Positions 40,297 through 49,328 of a stretch of 64,000 bases of DNA are shown in pieces. Origin of the DNA: Polaromonas sp. (GTDB lineage: Bacteria > Pseudomonadota > Gammaproteobacteria > Burkholderiales > Burkholderiaceae_C); assembly GCA_030683705.1 (NCBI GenBank), contig JAUXPP010000142.1, positions 1 through 64,000 of the forward strand. The letters run 5' to 3'. A program made the translations under genes and the position numbers. A model generated the notes under the pieces. That model was not told the origin of the DNA and made no database searches. It saw nothing but the letters and a program-made list of their open reading frames with translations. Each line of letters opens with the position of its first letter. The first letter of the stretch is position 1.

Positions 40297-40710
40297 ATGG
40301 CCTTTGGAACACAGGACGACACCGACGATGTCATGAACGAGATCAACATGACGCCCCTGGTGGACGTGATGCTGGTCTTGCTGATCATCTTCATCATCAC
40401 CGTGCCGGTGATGAAACACGCGGTCAACATCGACCTGCCGCGCGCCACCAACGAGGCGCAGGACAGCAAGCCCGAAACCGTGCGCCTGACGGTGGACGCT
40501 CAAGGGACCTACTACATCAACGAAGCACCGGTTGAGGACAAGGATCTCGCGCCGCGTTTCCAGGCCGCCGCGGCGCAGAACCCGCAGCCCGAACTGCACA
40601 TCCGCGGCGACAAGGCGGTGCGTTACGAACGCGTGGCCCAGGCCATGGCCGCGGCGCAGGTCTCCGGCCTGCGCAAGATCGGCTTCATCACCGAACCCGA
40701 CAAGCCCTGA
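40297..40710 (+). CDS. exbD: biopolymer transporter ExbD
   Basis: DVMNEINMTPLVDVMLVLLIIFIITVPVMKHAVNIDLPRA. Confidence 0.95.
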   Translation: MAFGTQDDTDDVMNEINMTPLVDVMLVLLIIFIITVPVMKHAVNIDLPRATNEAQDSKPETVRLTVDAQGTYYINEAPVEDKDLAPRFQAAAAQNPQPELHIRGDKAVRYERVAQAMAAAQVSGLRKIGFITEPDKP

Positions 40711-40731
40711 GGCATCGCCGCCCGCTCTGGC

Positions 40732-40767
40732 AACGCCCGGCGCCGCAAGGCGGCCGGGCGTTTTTCT
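40732..40767 (+). terminator. terminator after exbD
   Basis: ACGCCCGGC-gccgcaaggcg-GCCGGGCGTTTTTCTG. Confidence 0.75.
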
Positions 40768-40837
40768 GACTGCCCCCGGCCAACCCACGGCGAGGAAAAA
40801 AATGCAAAAAACATCGGCGGGCATGTTGACTTTTAAT

Positions 40838-40860
40838 TGCGAATCATTATCATTACGATA
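40838..40860. promoter_or_regulatory. candidate Fur box upstream of hemP
   Basis: TGCGAATCATTATCATTACGATA resembles the GATAATGATAATCATTATC consensus. Confidence 0.7.
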
Positions 40861-40883
40861 ACGACAGTCCACCAGGTAACACC

Positions 40884-41102
40884 ATGTCCCTTGCCCTTCA
40901 CCCCAGCACCCTGAGCCTGCCTTCCCGCGCCGCACGCCAGGCAGAAATGGCCCTGCCGGCTGCACCGGCGCGCACAGAGTCCGGCGGCGCCCTGGAAAGC
41001 ACCGAGATCCTGCGCGGACAAAAAGCCGTGGAGATCAAGCACAACGGCCTGACCTACCGCCTGCAGGCCACGCGCCTGGGCAAGCTGATCCTGACCAAAT
41101 AG
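40884..41102 (+). CDS. hemP: hemin uptake protein HemP
   Basis: STEILRGQKAVEIKHNGLTYRLQATRLGKLILTK. Confidence 0.9.
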   Translation: MSLALHPSTLSLPSRAARQAEMALPAAPARTESGGALESTEILRGQKAVEIKHNGLTYRLQATRLGKLILTK

Positions 41103-41230
41103 GCAGCGCGTCACACAGTTTCATCGTGGGGCGATCCGAGGCTTACCCAAGCCTCACAGATCGTTTTTTGCTAGCCAGACCTGCGCTTTCGGGCACAGGC
41201 AGTAGCCAGGCTTTTTTTCCACGCAGCATG

Positions 41231-41257
41231 CAAAAGCCGGCTCTCAGCCGGCTTTTT
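41231..41257. terminator. hairpin terminator downstream of hemP / HbpS-like gene
   Basis: CAAAAGCCGGCtctcaGCCGGCTTTTTG. Confidence 0.7.
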
Positions 41258-41260
41258 GCG

Positions 41261-41316
41261 TCAAATCGGGCGCTAGCCCTTGGTTGACAAGCGCAGGCAG
41301 CTATCGATTCGATAGC
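41261..41316 (-). repeat. two-hairpin palindromic element, intergenic
   Basis: TCAAATCGGGCGCTAGCCCTTGGTTGACAAGCGCAGGCAGCTATCGATTCGATAGC. Confidence 0.8.
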
Positions 41317-41333
41317 AAAAGCGCAACTGCGGC

Positions 41334-41741
41334 TTACAGGCCGATGGCCGCAATACCGGCACGCGCGATCTGCGCATCTTCGGTGGACTTCACGCCGCTG
41401 ACGCCGACGGCGCCCAGGCACTGGCCGTCCTTCATGATGGGCACACCGCCTTCGAGCAGGCCCTTGAGCTCGGGCGCGCTCAGGAAGGACACGCGGCCGC
41501 CGTTGATCATCTCTTCGTAGATGCGGCTTTCACGGCGTCCGAGGGCGGCCGTGTTGGCCTTGGCCGGGGCGATGTGCGCCGAGATCGGCGCCGCGCCGTC
41601 CAGCCGCTGCAAATGCAGCAGATGGCCGCCGTCATCGACCACGGCAATCGTCACCGCCCAGTTGTTCTTGAGCGCCTCGGCGGTCGCTGCGGCCGCGATG
41701 GCCTGCACGTCGGAAAATTCCAGTGTCGGTTTTGATTTCAT
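41334..41741 (-). CDS. GlcG/HbpS family heme-binding-type protein
   Basis: NNWAVTIAVVDDGGHLLHLQRLDGAAPISAHIAPAKANTAALGRRES...VPIMKDGQCLGAVGVSGVKSTEDAQIARAGI. Confidence 0.88.
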   Translation of the reverse strand: MKSKPTLEFSDVQAIAAAATAEALKNNWAVTIAVVDDGGHLLHLQRLDGAAPISAHIAPAKANTAALGRRESRIYEEMINGGRVSFLSAPELKGLLEGGVPIMKDGQCLGAVGVSGVKSTEDAQIARAGIAAIGL

Positions 41742-41939
41742 GTCGGTCCCGGGAGTTTTTGTTGAGCAGCCGCCAAGCATACGCAAGTTTTATGCGCCTG
41801 CAGCGCGCCATTGCATGCATCGAAACCTGTAGAACCCTGACAAAAAGTAGGAAGTGTCTGGGGTTATTCCATTGAAATGAAGGCCCGCACCCTAAAATGA
41901 TCGTGCCTGCATATGCTGGCCTCTATGGAGAAGACTCTC

Positions 41940-42629
41940 ATGAATGACAATGTTCAAACCCTTGACCGCGGCTACGTGGGCTCTGCCGAGCAACGCAACC
42001 GGGTCTTGCGCAACACCTACTGGCTGCTGGCCCTGAGCATGCTGCCCACCGTGCTGGGCGCCTGGGTCGGCGTTGCCACGGGCATCACCGCCTCGCTGAC
42101 CGGCGGCCTGGGCCTGATCGTGTTCCTGGGCGGCGCCTTCGGTTTCCTCTACGCCATCGAGAAGACCAAAAATTCCGCCGCCGGCGTGCCGGTGCTGCTG
42201 GCCTTCACGTTCTTCATGGGCCTTATGCTCTCGCGCATGATCGGCATGATCCTGGGCTTTCGCAACGGCTCCGAACTGATCATGACTGCCATGGGCGGCA
42301 CGGCCGGCGTGTTTTTCGTGATGGCCTCGCTGGCCAGCGTGATCAAGCGTGACCTGTCGGGCATGGGCAAATGGCTGTTTGTCGGCGCCATGGTCGTGAT
42401 GGTGGGCGGCATCATCAATGTGTTTGTCGGCTCCACCGCCGGCATGCTGGCCCTGTCGGTCGCAGTGATCGGCATTTTCAGCGCCTACATGCTGTATGAC
42501 CTGAAGCAGATCCTGGACGGCGGCGAGACCAACTACATCAGCGCCACCATGCGCCTCTACCTGGACCTGTTCAACGTGTTCCAGGCCATGCTCGCCCTGC
42601 TGGGCATCATGGGCGGCGACCGCGAGTAG
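41940..42629 (+). CDS. Bax inhibitor-1/YccA family membrane protein
   Basis: RNTYWLLALSMLPTVLGAWVGVATG...AYMLYDLKQILDGGETNYISATMRLYLDLFNVFQAMLALLGIMGG. Confidence 0.92.
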   Translation: MNDNVQTLDRGYVGSAEQRNRVLRNTYWLLALSMLPTVLGAWVGVATGITASLTGGLGLIVFLGGAFGFLYAIEKTKNSAAGVPVLLAFTFFMGLMLSRMIGMILGFRNGSELIMTAMGGTAGVFFVMASLASVIKRDLSGMGKWLFVGAMVVMVGGIINVFVGSTAGMLALSVAVIGIFSAYMLYDLKQILDGGETNYISATMRLYLDLFNVFQAMLALLGIMGGDRE

Positions 42630-42648
42630 TCCGCTTCGCTCCGGATTA

Positions 42649-42680
42649 AAAAAAGGGCCTTCGGGCCCTTTTCCTTTTTT
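42649..42680. terminator. bidirectional terminator between YccA-type gene and rlmD
   Basis: AAAAAGGGCCTTCGGGCCCTTTTCCTTTTTT. Confidence 0.8.
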
Positions 42681-42694
42681 GATTGTTTTTCAGC

Positions 42695-44185
42695 TCAATC
42701 AAGGTTCAGGTCAAAAACCGCGATGGACTCGACGTGCGCCGTGTGCGGGAACATGTTGACCACGCCGGCCGCGCTGCAGCGGTAACCCGCGTCATTGACC
42801 AGCACACCGGCATCGCGTGCCAGCGTCGCCGGGTTGCAGCTCACATACACGATGCGCCGGGGCGGTGTCCAGTCACCGATCTGCAGGTTCTGCTGGCCGC
42901 CCGCGTCGTCGCAGGGCACGCCGGTGAGCGACTGCTGGTGCAGCGCCGCCAGCGCCTTGAACAGCTCGAACGCGCCCTCGCGCGGCGGATCGACCAGCCA
43001 CTTGTCGGCCGCGCCGTCCGCCACCAGCATGCCGGGGGTCATCTCGAACAGGTTGCGCGCTACGAATTTTGTAGCTGCCAACGCTTGTCCCACAGGCCTT
43101 GCCGCCTGATTCGATGCGTAATTTTCGCGCGAGCGGGCGACCAGGACCTCGCTGCCCTCTATGCCCAGTACCTCGCGCGCCTGGGTCGCCAGCGGCAGGG
43201 TGAAGTTGCCGAGGCCGCAGAACCAGTCGATCACGCGTTCAGCGCGCTGCACGTCGAGCAGGCGCAGCGCGCGCGATACCAGCACCTGGTTGATCTGCGG
43301 GTTGACCTGGGTGAAATCGGTCGGGCGAAAAGGCATGCTGATGCCGTAGGCCGGCAACGCATAGGCCAGTTGCTGCGCGGGATCACTCACCGCATCGAGC
43401 AAGGTCACGGTGTCGGGCCCGCCCGACTGCAGCCACCACTGCAGGCCGGGATGGGCCGCCGCAAAGGCGCGCAGCTTCGCGACATCACCCTCGGACAACG
43501 GCTCCATGTGGCGCAGCACCAAGGCCGTGATGGCGTCGCCGCAGGCCAGCTCGATCTGCGGCAGGGTTTCCTTGGCATCCATCGCGCCTATCAGCGCACG
43601 CAGCGGCAGCAGCAGCTCGCTCACGTGTTGCGGCAATACATGGCATTCACGGATGTCGGCGACATAGCCGCTTTTGCGCTCGTGAAAACCGACCAGCACC
43701 TCGCCTTTCTTGCGCACGAAGCGCACCGACAGGCGCGCGCGGTAGCGGTAGTTCCAGGCCGGGCCCTCGATAGGCCGCATGATGTTGCCGGCCTTGAGCT
43801 TGCCGAGGTGCCAGAGGTTGTCTTCCAGCACACGCTGCTTGACCGCCACCTGCGCGCCCACATGCAGGTGCTGCATCTTGCAGCCGCCGCAGGCGCCGGT
43901 GTGCAGGCCGAAATGCGGGCACTGCGGGCGCACGCGCTGCGAGGACTCGCGCAGCACCGCCATCAGCGTGGCCTTTTCAAACGTTGGCTTCTTGCGGTAG
44001 ACGCTGGCGCTGACGCGTTCAAACGGCAGCGCGCCGTCGATGAACACCACCTTGCCATCCTCACGGTGGGCGATGCCCTGGGCCTCGATGTCGAGCGACT
44101 CGACGTCGAGGATGTCGGGCGGGTAGTCCACCGGCGGCGTGGCAGGTGCGGGGTGTTTTGTTTTGTTCTGGTGTCGTCTGGCCAT
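42695..44185 (-). CDS. rlmD: 23S rRNA (uracil(1939)-C(5))-methyltransferase
   Basis: [20 protein letters not shown] Fe-S motif; [41 protein letters not shown]. Confidence 0.95.
   Translation of the reverse strand: MARRHQNKTKHPAPATPPVDYPPDILDVESLDIEAQGIAHREDGKVVFIDGALPFERVSASVYRKKPTFEKATLMAVLRESSQRVRPQCPHFGLHTGACGGCKMQHLHVGAQVAVKQRVLEDNLWHLGKLKAGNIMRPIEGPAWNYRYRARLSVRFVRKKGEVLVGFHERKSGYVADIRECHVLPQHVSELLLPLRALIGAMDAKETLPQIELACGDAITALVLRHMEPLSEGDVAKLRAFAAAHPGLQWWLQSGGPDTVTLLDAVSDPAQQLAYALPAYGISMPFRPTDFTQVNPQINQVLVSRALRLLDVQRAERVIDWFCGLGNFTLPLATQAREVLGIEGSEVLVARSRENYASNQAARPVGQALAATKFVARNLFEMTPGMLVADGAADKWLVDPPREGAFELFKALAALHQQSLTGVPCDDAGGQQNLQIGDWTPPRRIVYVSCNPATLARDAGVLVNDAGYRCSAAGVVNMFPHTAHVESIAVFDLNLD
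43059..43114 (+). repeat. palindromic element inside rlmD
   Basis: GCTACGAATTTTGTAGCTGCCAACGCTTGTCCCACAGGCCTTGCCGCCTGATTCGA. Confidence 0.7.
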
Positions 44186-44249
44186 CCCCCATTGTCTCAG
44201 GCCGCGCTACCATTTCCGGGAGGCCGACGAAGCAACACAGGAGCAAACC

Positions 44250-44669
44250 ATGGAACTGCGCATCTGCATCGACGTGAACGACATGGAACGCGCCATTGCG
44301 TTCTACACCGAAGGACTGGGGCTGCGATGTGGCCGGCGCTTCCAGAGCAGCTTCACCGAAATCCTGGGCGCCAGCAGCCCCATCGATTTGTTGCTCAATG
44401 CGGCCGGCACCCGGCCCGTCACCGGCAGCGACACGCAACGCAGCTACCAGCGCCACTGGACGCCGGTGCATCTGGACTTTGTGGTGGACGACATCGACGC
44501 CGCGGTCACGCGCCTGGTGGAACACGGCGCTGTGCTCGAAATGCCGGTGAATCAGCGCGCCTGGGGCCGCATCGCCGGCCTGGCCGACCCCTTCGGCCAC
44601 GGCATCGACCTGCTGCAGTTCACCGGCCGCGGTTACGACGCGTTGTTGCAGCCGGCCGAGCCACTATGA
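44250..44669 (+). CDS. VOC family protein (glyoxalase-like)
   Basis: MELRICIDVNDMERAIAFYTEGLGLRCGRRF...HLDFVVDDIDAAVTRLVEHGAVLEMPVNQRAWGRIAGLADPFGHGIDLLQ. Confidence 0.88.
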   Translation: MELRICIDVNDMERAIAFYTEGLGLRCGRRFQSSFTEILGASSPIDLLLNAAGTRPVTGSDTQRSYQRHWTPVHLDFVVDDIDAAVTRLVEHGAVLEMPVNQRAWGRIAGLADPFGHGIDLLQFTGRGYDALLQPAEPL

Positions 44670-44719
44670 AATTTATAGCTGCTCACGCTTGCCGGACAAG
44701 GGCTGGAGGCTGATTTAAC
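44664..44719 (+). repeat. two-hairpin palindromic element overlapping the VOC gene stop
   Basis: CTATGAAATTTATAGCTGCTCACGCTTGCCGGACAAGGGCTGGAGGCTGATTTAAC. Confidence 0.8.
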
Positions 44720-44742
44720 CATCAACAGCTGCGGGGTAGCCA

Positions 44743-44776
44743 TGAAAAAAGGCCCTGCAATGAGGGCCTTTTTTTC
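44743..44776. terminator. bidirectional terminator between VOC gene and nlpD
   Basis: AAAAAAGGCCCTGCAATGAGGGCCTTTTTTT. Confidence 0.8.
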
Positions 44777-44788
44777 ATCCGTACCGGC

Positions 44789-45706
44789 TTATTTGGGCGG
44801 CAGGTACTTGGCCGGGTCCACCGGCTTGCCCTGGCGGCGGATTTCGAAATGCAGCTTCACGCGGTCGGCGTCGCTGTTGCCCATCTCGGCAATCTTCTGG
44901 CCCTTGCGCACCGACTGGTCTTCCTTGACCAGCAGGGTCTGGTTGTGTGCATAGGCCGTCAGGAAGGTGTTGTTGTGCTTGAGGATGATCAGGTTGCCGT
45001 AACCGCGCAGGCCGGCACCGGCATACACGACGCGGCCGTCGGCCGAAGCCATCACCGCGTCGCCGGCCTTGCCGGCGATGTCCATGCCCTTGTTCTTGGC
45101 CTCGTCGAAGCCTGCCAGCACGGCGCCCTGCGCCGGCCAGATCCAGGCCACGTCCTCGTCGCCACCGCTGGCCGCGGGCTTGGGCGCGCTGGACGCCGCT
45201 GCGGGCGCACTGGCTGCCGGCGCCGGGCTGACCGGCGTGACCGTGCTGGACGTCACCGGCCGCGCCACCGCCACCGGCTCCGGCGGCACCACACGCAGCA
45301 CCTGGCCGACCTCGATCAGGTTGGGGTTCTCGAGATTGCTCCAGCGGCCGATGTCGCGCCAGTTCTGGCCGGTGTCCAGGCCGATGCGAATCAGCGTGTC
45401 ACCGGGCTTGACCGTGTAGTAACCGGGTTTGCCGGCGTTTTCGGCACCGGGCAGCAGCTTGACACTGGCAGGATCCACGGCCGCAGCGGGCGGGCGTGTC
45501 ATGCCGGTGCCCCGGTCTTCGACCGGTGCGCGGTTCGGGCCACGCGAGCCGCAGGCCGCCACCAGCAGCACGGCGGCGGCCAGCAGGCAGCTCAGGGCCA
45601 GGCGAGCGGCGCCCTTGCCGGCGCGGGGCGCTTCAAGGGCCGTGGGAGAAAACGCTGCCATGGGAAGCCCTGCTTGTTGATTCATTGATGTAGTTACCTT
45701 TTCCAA
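44789..45706 (-). CDS. nlpD: LysM/M23 peptidoglycan DD-metallopeptidase family lipoprotein (NlpD)
   Basis: YYTVKPGDTLIRIGLDTGQNWRDIGRWSNLENPNLIEVGQVLRV (LysM) and M23 domain GMDIAGKAGDAVMASADGRVVYAGAGLRGYGNLIILKHNNTFLTAYAHN. Confidence 0.92.
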   Translation of the reverse strand: MEKVTTSMNQQAGLPMAAFSPTALEAPRAGKGAARLALSCLLAAAVLLVAACGSRGPNRAPVEDRGTGMTRPPAAAVDPASVKLLPGAENAGKPGYYTVKPGDTLIRIGLDTGQNWRDIGRWSNLENPNLIEVGQVLRVVPPEPVAVARPVTSSTVTPVSPAPAASAPAAASSAPKPAASGGDEDVAWIWPAQGAVLAGFDEAKNKGMDIAGKAGDAVMASADGRVVYAGAGLRGYGNLIILKHNNTFLTAYAHNQTLLVKEDQSVRKGQKIAEMGNSDADRVKLHFEIRRQGKPVDPAKYLPPK

Positions 45707-45781
45707 ATGCTGTGGATGACAGGTGTGACGCGTGGCGCCGGTTTTGGTTCAGGACAGCCAGCCCGTGCTTGTGGGCGCTGG

Positions 45782-46612
45782 TTAGCTGGTGCCCGATTTT
45801 AAAGGGACAAAGTGCACGGCCTCCAGAACCGTCTGCGTCACGCCCTGCGCGGTCTTGTCGAGTACCACCAGTGCCTGGGCGCCGCCGGCCATGTGCATGG
45901 GCGCGACCAGGCGGCCGCCGACGGCCAGTTGTTCCACCCAGGCCGGCGGAATCGCCTCACCGCCGGCCGCCGCGATGATGGCCGCATACGGCGCGCCCTT
46001 GGCGTAACCCACCATGCCGTCGCCGAACAGCAAATGCACATTGGCCAGCCGGAAGGCGCGCAGGTTCTCGCGCGCCTTGTCGTGCAGCCCGCGCAGGCGC
46101 TCGATGCTGTAGACCTCGCTGGCGAGCTGGCCCAGCACCGCCGCCTGGTAGCCGCAGCCGGTGCCGATCTCCAGCACCCGGCCCAGTTTGCCGGCCGGGC
46201 TGCCCGCCCCCTGGCGCAGCAACTCCAGCATGCGTGCCACCACATTGGGCTTGGAAATCGTCTGGCCCAGGCCGATCGGCAGGCTGGTGTCTTCGTAGGC
46301 CTGGTTGACCAGAGCGGTATCGACAAACCGGTGCCGCTCCACATGCCCCATCGCGGCCAGCACCTGCGCATCGGAAATGCCCTGCCCGGCGAGTTTTTGC
46401 ACCATGCGCGCGCGCACCGCACGGGAATCCAGGCCGACGCCGCTCGAGACCACGGTCTTGGCCGGCGTTTTCATGTCAAAAATACCTGTAGCCCTTTCTG
46501 GATGAGCGCGGCCAGCTACTTTTTTGGTAGCAGATGGCGTGCCGGCGTCAGGCTCCAGCCGGACCGGAAAGCCCGGGCGTTGGGCCGCTGTGGGCTTGGC
46601 CGGCGGCTTCAT
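45782..46612 (-). CDS. pcm: protein-L-isoaspartate O-methyltransferase
   Basis: VLEIGTGCGYQAAVLGQLASEVYSIERLRGL; start could be internal (MKTPAKTVV...). Confidence 0.92.
   Translation of the reverse strand: MKPPAKPTAAQRPGFPVRLEPDAGTPSATKKVAGRAHPERATGIFDMKTPAKTVVSSGVGLDSRAVRARMVQKLAGQGISDAQVLAAMGHVERHRFVDTALVNQAYEDTSLPIGLGQTISKPNVVARMLELLRQGAGSPAGKLGRVLEIGTGCGYQAAVLGQLASEVYSIERLRGLHDKARENLRAFRLANVHLLFGDGMVGYAKGAPYAAIIAAAGGEAIPPAWVEQLAVGGRLVAPMHMAGGAQALVVLDKTAQGVTQTVLEAVHFVPLKSGTS
46476..46531 (-). repeat. palindromic element inside the pcm 5' region
   Basis: Minus strand GCTACCAAAAAAGTAGCTGGCCGCGCTCATCCAGAAAGGGCTACAGGTATTTTTGA. Confidence 0.7.
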
Positions 46613-47415
46613 GCGGCCAGCGGCGTGGCGGCGCTGTCCTGGGTGAGTTTGGCCGCGGTCTGCGCCCAGTAAGGCAGGCGCTCATGGTCGGTCAGGTCCA
46701 CCTGCAGCGGCGTGATGGCGATGAAGCCATGCCGGGTGGCAAAAAAGTCGGTGCCTTCGCCCTCTTCCTTGGCCGGCCCCGCACCGCCTATCCAGTACAT
46801 GGTTTCGCCGCGCGGGCTGGTCTGGGTGATCACGCGTTCGGCCGCATGGCGCCGGCCCAGGCGGCAGACCTTGTAGCCCTGGAGCTGCTCGTCGGGCAGG
46901 TTGGGAATGTTCACGTTGAGCAGCCAGGGCGCCACCGTCGGCAAGGCACCCTCGGAGATTTTTTCCAGCGAGGGGATCAACTGCTGCACCAGGTCGCGCG
47001 CGCGCCGGCCTGCAGTGTCGATGTGGCCCCAGCCCTTTTCGGTCTGCGAAAACGCGATCGACGGGATGCCGAACAGATAACCTTCCATGGCCGCGCCGAC
47101 GGTGCCCGAATAAATCGTGTCGTCGCCCATGTTGGCGCCGTTGTTGATGCCCGACACCACCAGGTCGGGCCGGTAGCCCAGCAGGCCGGTCAGCGCAATG
47201 TGCACGCAGTCGGCCGGTGTGCCGTTGATGTAGCGAAAACCGTTGGCCGCCGTCTGTACATACATCGGCGAATGCAGGGTCAGCGCATTCGATTTGGCAC
47301 TGTTGTTCTGCTCGGGCGCCACCACCTCCACATCGGCAATGTCCTTCAGGGCGTCGTACAGGGCAATGATGCCGGAGGCCTGGTAGCCGTCGTCGTTGCA
47401 GATCAGGATTTTCAT
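46609..47415 (-). CDS. surE: 5'/3'-nucleotidase SurE
   Basis: MKILICNDDGYQASGIIALYDALKDIADVEVVAPEQNNSAKSNALTL; VVSGINNGANMGDDTIYSGTVGAAMEG. Confidence 0.96.
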   Translation of the reverse strand: MKILICNDDGYQASGIIALYDALKDIADVEVVAPEQNNSAKSNALTLHSPMYVQTAANGFRYINGTPADCVHIALTGLLGYRPDLVVSGINNGANMGDDTIYSGTVGAAMEGYLFGIPSIAFSQTEKGWGHIDTAGRRARDLVQQLIPSLEKISEGALPTVAPWLLNVNIPNLPDEQLQGYKVCRLGRRHAAERVITQTSPRGETMYWIGGAGPAKEEGEGTDFFATRHGFIAITPLQVDLTDHERLPYWAQTAAKLTQDSAATPLAA

Positions 47416-47604
47416 GCATCGATTTTACGGTCTCACGGGCGACAAACCCGGGGCCCGCAAGGCCTATTTGGCCTCGCAACCTGCCTATGATCTGTAACCC
47501 CCACGTTTTTCACTGCGTGTAATGCACTGCCCCCCGAGGGGGCTATTTTTCCTAGGGGCGGCCCGTCGGAAAAATGCATGGAATTTTCGCCGCGATAACC
47601 ATCA

Positions 47605-48591
47605 ATGGAGACCCTCATGCATGCCTGGCTTTGTGAAGACCCCACCGGCGTTGACGCCCTGACCTGGAAAGAACTGCCCACGCCCGAGCCGAAAGCCGGC
47701 GAGGTGCGTATCGCGATCAAGGCCGCGAGCCTGAACTTCCCGGATCTGCTGATCGTGCAGAACAAGTACCAGATCAAGCCGCCGCTGCCCTTTGTGCCAG
47801 GCTCCGAATACGCCGGCGTGATTGAAGCCGTGGGTGAAGGCGTCAAACACCTGAAGGTCGGCCAGAACGTGGCCTGCCTGTCCGGCACCGGCGGTTTCGG
47901 CACCCACACCATCGCGCCGGCAGCCCTGTGCATGCCGCTGCCTGATGGATTCCCCCATGTCGATGCCGCGGCCTTCATCATGATTTACGCCACCTCGCAC
48001 CATGCGCTGGTGGATCGCGCACAGCTCAAGGCCGGTGAAACCGTGCTGGTGCTGGGCGCCGCCGGCGGCGTCGGCACCTCGGCCATCCAGATCGCCAAGG
48101 CGCTGGGCGCGAAAGTGATCGCGGCGGCATCGACCGACGAAAAATGCGCGCTGTGCACGTCCATCGGTGCCGACGCCACCATCAACTACAGCAGGGAAAA
48201 CCTGCGCGAAGCCATCAAGACGCTGACCGGTGGCAAGGGCCCGGACGTGATTTACGACCCGGTGGGCGGAGAGTTCGCCGAGCCGGCCTTCCGCTCCATC
48301 GCCTGGCGTGGCCGTTACCTGGTGGTCGGTTTCGCCTCGGGACCGATCCCCTCGCTGCCGCTGAACCTGACGCTGCTCAAGGGCGCCTCCATCGTCGGCG
48401 TGTTCTGGGGCGGCTTCGCCAAGAACGAGCCCAAGGCCAGCGCCGCCGCCATGGCTGAACTCGCCCAGTGGTATGCCCAGGGCAAGATCAAGCCGGTGAT
48501 CGACCGCACCATGCCCATGGCCGAGCTCAAGGCCGCCTATGCCCACATGGGCTCGCGTGGCGTCAAGGGCAAGCTGGTGATGGTCAACTGA
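47605..48591 (+). CDS. NADPH:quinone oxidoreductase family protein (zinc-independent MDR)
   Basis: FVPGSEYAGVIEAVGEGV; VLVLGAAGGVGTSAIQIAKALGAKVIAAASTDEK. Confidence 0.9.
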   Translation: METLMHAWLCEDPTGVDALTWKELPTPEPKAGEVRIAIKAASLNFPDLLIVQNKYQIKPPLPFVPGSEYAGVIEAVGEGVKHLKVGQNVACLSGTGGFGTHTIAPAALCMPLPDGFPHVDAAAFIMIYATSHHALVDRAQLKAGETVLVLGAAGGVGTSAIQIAKALGAKVIAAASTDEKCALCTSIGADATINYSRENLREAIKTLTGGKGPDVIYDPVGGEFAEPAFRSIAWRGRYLVVGFASGPIPSLPLNLTLLKGASIVGVFWGGFAKNEPKASAAAMAELAQWYAQGKIKPVIDRTMPMAELKAAYAHMGSRGVKGKLVMVN

Positions 48592-48703
48592 GTGCAGCCA
48601 GCCGGCGCCAGCGGCGGGTTGTTGCACCGCGATCACAGGGGAAACATCTGCTTACGACTAGGCCTTATGGGTATATATTGAAAGTTCCTATTAAAGGCGG
48701 CTC

Positions 48704-49144
48704 ATGAACAAACCAACCATGCTGGTGGTGGAAGACAACCCTGACCACCTGGAATTGACGCTGACGACGCTGGAGGCCAACGGCGCGCCCCACCACATCG
48801 TGGTGGCCCGCGACGGCCAGCAGGCGCTGGACTACCTGTTCTGCGAGGGCCCGCACAGCGGCCGCCATCACGACGAGCAGCCCGAACTCGTGCTGCTGGA
48901 CCTGAACATGCCGAAAATGAACGGGCTGCAGGTGCTGCAGCGCATGCGCAATGACCCGCGAACGTTTTTTGTGCCGGTGGTTTTGCTGACCTCGGCCAGC
49001 GAACAGTCCGACGCGGTGCGCGAACTCACGGGCGGGCTCAACAGCTACATCGGCAAGCCGCTGGACTACCGGGAGTTCGAAGCCCGGCTCGAGGAAGTCC
49101 GGGAGTACTGGCGCACCTCCAACTTCGCTCCCCTGATGTCCTGA
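48704..49144 (+). CDS. single-domain response regulator (Rcp1-like)
   Basis: LVVEDNPDHLELTLTTLEANG...PELVLLDLNMPKMNGLQVLQRMR...VVLLTSASEQSD...SYIGKPLD; no output domain. Confidence 0.9.
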   Translation: MNKPTMLVVEDNPDHLELTLTTLEANGAPHHIVVARDGQQALDYLFCEGPHSGRHHDEQPELVLLDLNMPKMNGLQVLQRMRNDPRTFFVPVVLLTSASEQSDAVRELTGGLNSYIGKPLDYREFEARLEEVREYWRTSNFAPLMS

Positions 49145-49168
49145 AAAAGCGGCGGCAAGCGCCCACAA

Positions 49169-49194
49169 AAAAGCCCCTGTGAAGGGGCTTTTTG
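49169..49194. terminator. bidirectional terminator between response regulator and tRNA-His
   Basis: AAAAAAGCCCCTGTGAAGGGGCTTTTTG. Confidence 0.8.
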
Positions 49195-49199
49195 AATAC

Positions 49200-49276
49200 T
49201 GGGGTGGCTGATGGGGCTCGAACCCACGACAACAGGAATCACAATCCTGGACTCTACCAACTGAGCTACAGCCACC
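49200..49276 (-). tRNA. tRNA-His (GTG)
   Basis: Minus strand GGTGGCTGTAGCTCAGTTGGTAGAGTCCAGGATTGTGATTCCTGTTGTCGTGGGTTCGAGCCCCATCAGCCACCCCA; anticodon GTG, encoded CCA. Confidence 0.96.
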
Positions 49277-49328
49277 GGAGCCTCGAATTATAGCGGGTCC
49301 CGCGCGACTGTTCGCGCGGCACCCGGCT

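Noticed and set aside
48655-48662. CGACTAGG shared by the response-regulator promoter and the copy-1 symporter promoter (9459-9466, opposite strand)
   Set aside because: An 8-mer is expected about twice by chance on both strands of 64 kb; no extended match.
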